From Bradyrhizobium sp. SSBR45G (GTDB taxonomy: Bacteria > Pseudomonadota > Alphaproteobacteria > Rhizobiales > Xanthobacteraceae): 64,000 nt of DNA. Every line of letters begins with the position of its first letter. The stretch's first letter is position 1. The notes beneath the pieces were generated by a model, which worked only from the letters and a program-made list of their open reading frames with translations, was not told where the DNA came from and searched no databases. Below, piece after piece: positions 61,739 through 64,000 of the stretch. The translations under genes and the position numbers were made by a program. The stretch spans positions 62,001-126,000 of the forward strand of contig NZ_BSCT01000007.1 in the NCBI RefSeq assembly GCF_030159255.1. Reading direction: 5' to 3'.

Positions 61739-62484
61739 CACGCGGCCTCGCCGAGATAGACGGCCTTGACCTGCGGATCGCGTGCGACCTCCTCGGGCGT
61801 GCCCTCGACGAGCAATGCGCCGGAGACCAGAACCGAGATGCGGTCGGCAAAGGAGAAGACGAGGTCCATGTCGTGCTCGATCAGCAGCACCGTAACGTCG
61901 CGCGGCAGCGCTGCGACGGCGGCGAGAATGTCCTTGCGCTCGCCTTCGGGCACGCCGGCGGCGGGCTCGTCGAGCAGCAGCACGCGGGGCTTGGCGGCGA
62001 TCGCGACGGCGATCTCCAGCAGACGCTGCTTGCCATAGGGCAAGGTCGAGGTGCGGTCGTTCATCACGTCGAGCAGGCGGAAGCGCTCCAGGGTCTCGGC
62101 GATCTCGGCGTTGATGTCGTCACGCGTGCCCATGCGCCGCCACCAATTGCCGCCGCCGCCGAGCCGTTCGGACACCGCAAGGCCGATGGTCTCGAGCGGC
62201 GTCAGATCCGGATAGAGCTGGTTGATCTGGAAGGTGCGCGACAGGCCGCGCAGCACGCGCTTGTGCACCGGCAGGTCGGTGATGTCCTGGCCTTCGAGCA
62301 GGATGCGTCCTGCGCTCGGCTCGAGCACGCCGGTGAGCTGGTTGATGACCGTGGTCTTGCCGGCGCCGTTCGGGCCGATCAACGCGTGCCGCGCGCCCGG
62401 CACGATCTTCAGCGACAGGTCGCGGGTGACGTGGAGGCCGCCGAAATGCTTGTCGAGGCCGCTTGTTTCCAATGCATAGGTCAT
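61738..62484 (-). CDS. livG: branched-chain amino acid ABC transporter ATPase LivG
   Basis: This 248-residue ATPase has Walker A LIGPNGAGKTT, LSRTFQINQLYPDLTPLE as the LivG-type segment, and Walker B VLLLDEPAAGVPEGE. The usual ABC signature LSGGxQ is not clear; LPYGKQRLLEIAVAI is at its place, as in many LivG proteins. It overlaps the livM stop by four bases (ATGA, 62481-62484) and livF by one base. Confidence 0.9.
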   Translation of the reverse strand: MTYALETSGLDKHFGGLHVTRDLSLKIVPGARHALIGPNGAGKTTVINQLTGVLEPSAGRILLEGQDITDLPVHKRVLRGLSRTFQINQLYPDLTPLETIGLAVSERLGGGGNWWRRMGTRDDINAEIAETLERFRLLDVMNDRTSTLPYGKQRLLEIAVAIAAKPRVLLLDEPAAGVPEGERKDILAAVAALPRDVTVLLIEHDMDLVFSFADRISVLVSGALLVEGTPEEVARDPQVKAVYLGEAA

Positions 62485-63518
62485 GGCGCCTCGTTATCGG
62501 TGAGGACCACCGCGGCCTTGCGGCCGGCGATCTGGCGGAGGATCAGGTTGGGCAGCCACAGCGCGTAGGCGTGGATACGATGGCGGCCGACCATGACGAT
62601 CACGACCAGCACCAGGCCGATCCAGAACATCCAGTATTGCGGCGTGATCCACTGGAACAGCTCCTGCAGCATCCGGAACACGGCCGCACCGATCAGCCCG
62701 CCATAGAGATAGCCGGAGCCGCCGATCACCAGCAGCAGCACGAGATCCGCCGAGCGCTCGAAGGAGAACACGTCGAGCGAGGCGAGCGCCGTGGTCTGGG
62801 TGAACAGCGCCCCGGCAATGCCGGCGTAGAACGCCGCGACGGTGTAGATCGCGATCAGGCGCTTGTTGACGGGAATGCCGACCGCCGCCGCGCGCAGCGG
62901 GTTGTTCTTGATGGCGCGCAGCGACAGGCCGAACGGCGAGTGCACGATTGTCCGAGCCAGCAGGAATAGCACGAACAGCACCGCCAGCGAATAGAAGAAG
63001 CCGGTCTTGCCGAACATGTCGAAGGCGAACACGCCGAAGATCGGCTGGATGTCGATGCCCTGCAGGCCGTCGGTGCCGCCGGTGATGTTGGAGAAGCGTT
63101 CCGCCAGCGCCTCCATCAGGAGCGCGATGCCGAGCGTCACCATCAGCCGCGTCAGGTCGACGCCGCGGATCACCAGGAAGCTGGTGACGAAGCCGAGCAC
63201 CGTTGCGGCAAGGCCGGCGACGATCAGCGCCAGCACCGGCTCGTTGATGAGGCCGTGCACCGACAATAGGCCCGCGCAATAGGCGCCGACGCCGAAGAAG
63301 GCGGCATGGCCGAGCGAGACGATGCCGGCGTAGCCGAGGATCAGATCCAGCGACAGCGCGAACAGCGCCAGCCGCAGGATCTCGGTCATGATCAAATAGC
63401 GCGACGGAAACGCGAGCCCAACCGCCAGCACGACGATCCAGAAGGCGAACTCGCTCCAGTGCCAGCGGCCGTGCTGCCTGGCCAGGATGCCGACGTCGGT
63501 TTGTGCATTCGTGGTCAT
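62481..63518 (-). CDS. livM: branched-chain amino acid ABC transporter permease LivM
   Basis: This 345-residue inner-membrane protein has about nine hydrophobic helices. The LGHAAFFGVGAYCAGLL segment near residue 70 and the FSLRAIKNNPLRAAAVGI-type coupling loop near 205 are LivM marks. It pairs with LivH to form the channel. It starts seven bases after the livH stop. Confidence 0.9.
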   Translation of the reverse strand: MTTNAQTDVGILARQHGRWHWSEFAFWIVVLAVGLAFPSRYLIMTEILRLALFALSLDLILGYAGIVSLGHAAFFGVGAYCAGLLSVHGLINEPVLALIVAGLAATVLGFVTSFLVIRGVDLTRLMVTLGIALLMEALAERFSNITGGTDGLQGIDIQPIFGVFAFDMFGKTGFFYSLAVLFVLFLLARTIVHSPFGLSLRAIKNNPLRAAAVGIPVNKRLIAIYTVAAFYAGIAGALFTQTTALASLDVFSFERSADLVLLLVIGGSGYLYGGLIGAAVFRMLQELFQWITPQYWMFWIGLVLVVIVMVGRHRIHAYALWLPNLILRQIAGRKAAVVLTDNEAP

Positions 63519-63525
63519 GCGATCC

Positions 63526-64000
63526 TCACCGCGTCGCCGTGCGACCGAACAGGCCGTTCGGACGCCAGATCAGGATCACGATCATGATGGTGTAGATGAC
63601 GAAGGGCCCGAGCTTCGGGACGTAATACTTGCCGGCGACGTCGCCGATGCCGAGCAGCAGCGAGGCCAGGAACGGCCCGGTGATCGAGGACGAGCCGCCG
63701 ACGGTGACCACGATCAGGAAGTAGATCATGAACTTCAGCGGAAAATACGGATCGAGACCGAGGATCTCGGCGCTCAGCGCGCCGCCGAGGCCAGCGAGCC
63801 CGCAGCCGAACGCGAAGGTGAAGGCGAACACCTGCGGCACGTTGATGCCGAGGCCGCTGGCGGCGCGCGGATCGTCCACCGCGGCGCGCAGCCGGCTGCC
63901 GAACCTCGTCTTGGAGAGCACAAGCTGCAGCCCCACCGTGAGCAGGCCGCAGATCGCGATGATCATCAGCCGGTAGCGGCCGATGCCGACGCCGAAGATG
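63526..64000 (-). CDS. livH: branched-chain amino acid ABC transporter permease LivH (3' part; 5' end outside window)
   Basis: The last 157 codons of a permease are present; the frame continues unbroken to the right edge, so the internal ATG at 63966 is not the start. TRFGSRLRAAVDDPRAASG is the cytoplasmic EAA-like coupling loop of LivH, and the C-terminus ends PNGLFGRTATR. Four hydrophobic helices are visible. A binding-protein gene is not in the window. Confidence 0.88.
   Translation of the reverse strand, partial: IFGVGIGRYRLMIIAICGLLTVGLQLVLSKTRFGSRLRAAVDDPRAASGLGINVPQVFAFTFAFGCGLAGLGGALSAEILGLDPYFPLKFMIYFLIVVTVGGSSSITGPFLASLLLGIGDVAGKYYVPKLGPFVIYTIMIVILIWRPNGLFGRTATR

Overview
This is a high-GC chromosomal window with dense, short-spaced genes. 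It looks like an alphaproteobacterium of the Bradyrhizobium / Rhodopseudomonas group. The evidence is a cpaBCDE-type Flp pilus locus, an LpcC/LpsB-type core glycosyltransferase, a livHMGF operon, several intergenic palindromic repeat families that I associate with Bradyrhizobium genomes, and a TTAA-N7-TTAA (CtrA-type) site. The genus is inferred from recall; no search was run. I see no rRNA, tRNA, CRISPR array, insertion sequence or prophage.

Layout. 1-9054: a TIGR04372-like glycosyltransferase entering from the left edge, then two large secreted proteases. One has a HExxH metalloprotease head and the other a subtilase-like head; both carry the same four-unit repeat of about 117 residues and the same C-terminal export-type domain. 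9202-23514: surface polysaccharide and LPS genes. These are a GT4 transferase and a polyprenyl-phosphate sugar-1-phosphate transferase; a four-gene minus-strand operon hldD-hldE-O-antigen ligase-capD; a divergent plus-strand group waaF-gmhA-gmhB; an LpcC-like core transferase; galE; and an MsbA-like exporter. Together they make the ADP-heptose pathway from sedoheptulose-7-phosphate plus the tools for O-chain initiation and ligation. 23547-29231: a fumarylpyruvate-hydrolase-like gene, a repeat-rich 0.9 kb stretch, a hypothetical exported protein, a probably frameshifted HExxGH membrane protein, an LpxO-like lipid A hydroxylase, a 51-codon gene below a CtrA-type site, and a PilZ protein. 29976-35176: cpaB-cpaC-cpaD-cpaE and an opposed TadD lipoprotein; cpaF, tadB, tadC and a pilin are missing here. 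35261-39844: a second PilZ protein, an aromatic hydroxylase divergent from a MarR repressor with a perfect 23 bp operator-like palindrome between them, and a Baeyer-Villiger type monooxygenase.

39988-48380: mixed small genes, including an AlaX-type editing protein bracketed by two copies of one repeat, an alpha/beta hydrolase operon, two orphan immunity-like genes, a PepSY/cytochrome b561 pair and a periplasmic M15-like peptidase. 48618-52915: an S-adenosylmethionine block on the minus strand, made of a helix-turn-helix/methyltransferase fusion, metK and ahcY. 53071-58494: a periplasmic TPR-caspase, a zinc-finger methyltransferase, a DUF2147 protein, an SGNH hydrolase and an acyltransferase-3 membrane protein. 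58593-59335: a two-gene HEPN cassette resembling a toxin-antitoxin pair. 59430-60548: a MetE-like methyltransferase. 61022-64000: livF, livG, livM and the 3' part of livH.

The items most worth a second look are the HEPN cassette, the HTH-methyltransferase fusion beside metK and ahcY, the subtilase whose expected catalytic Asp reads Ser, the MarR operator, the CtrA-type box over a tiny gene, the likely single-G frameshift in the HExxGH protein, and the dispersed palindromes. Long reading frames opposite the big genes are treated as by-products of GC-rich codon use.
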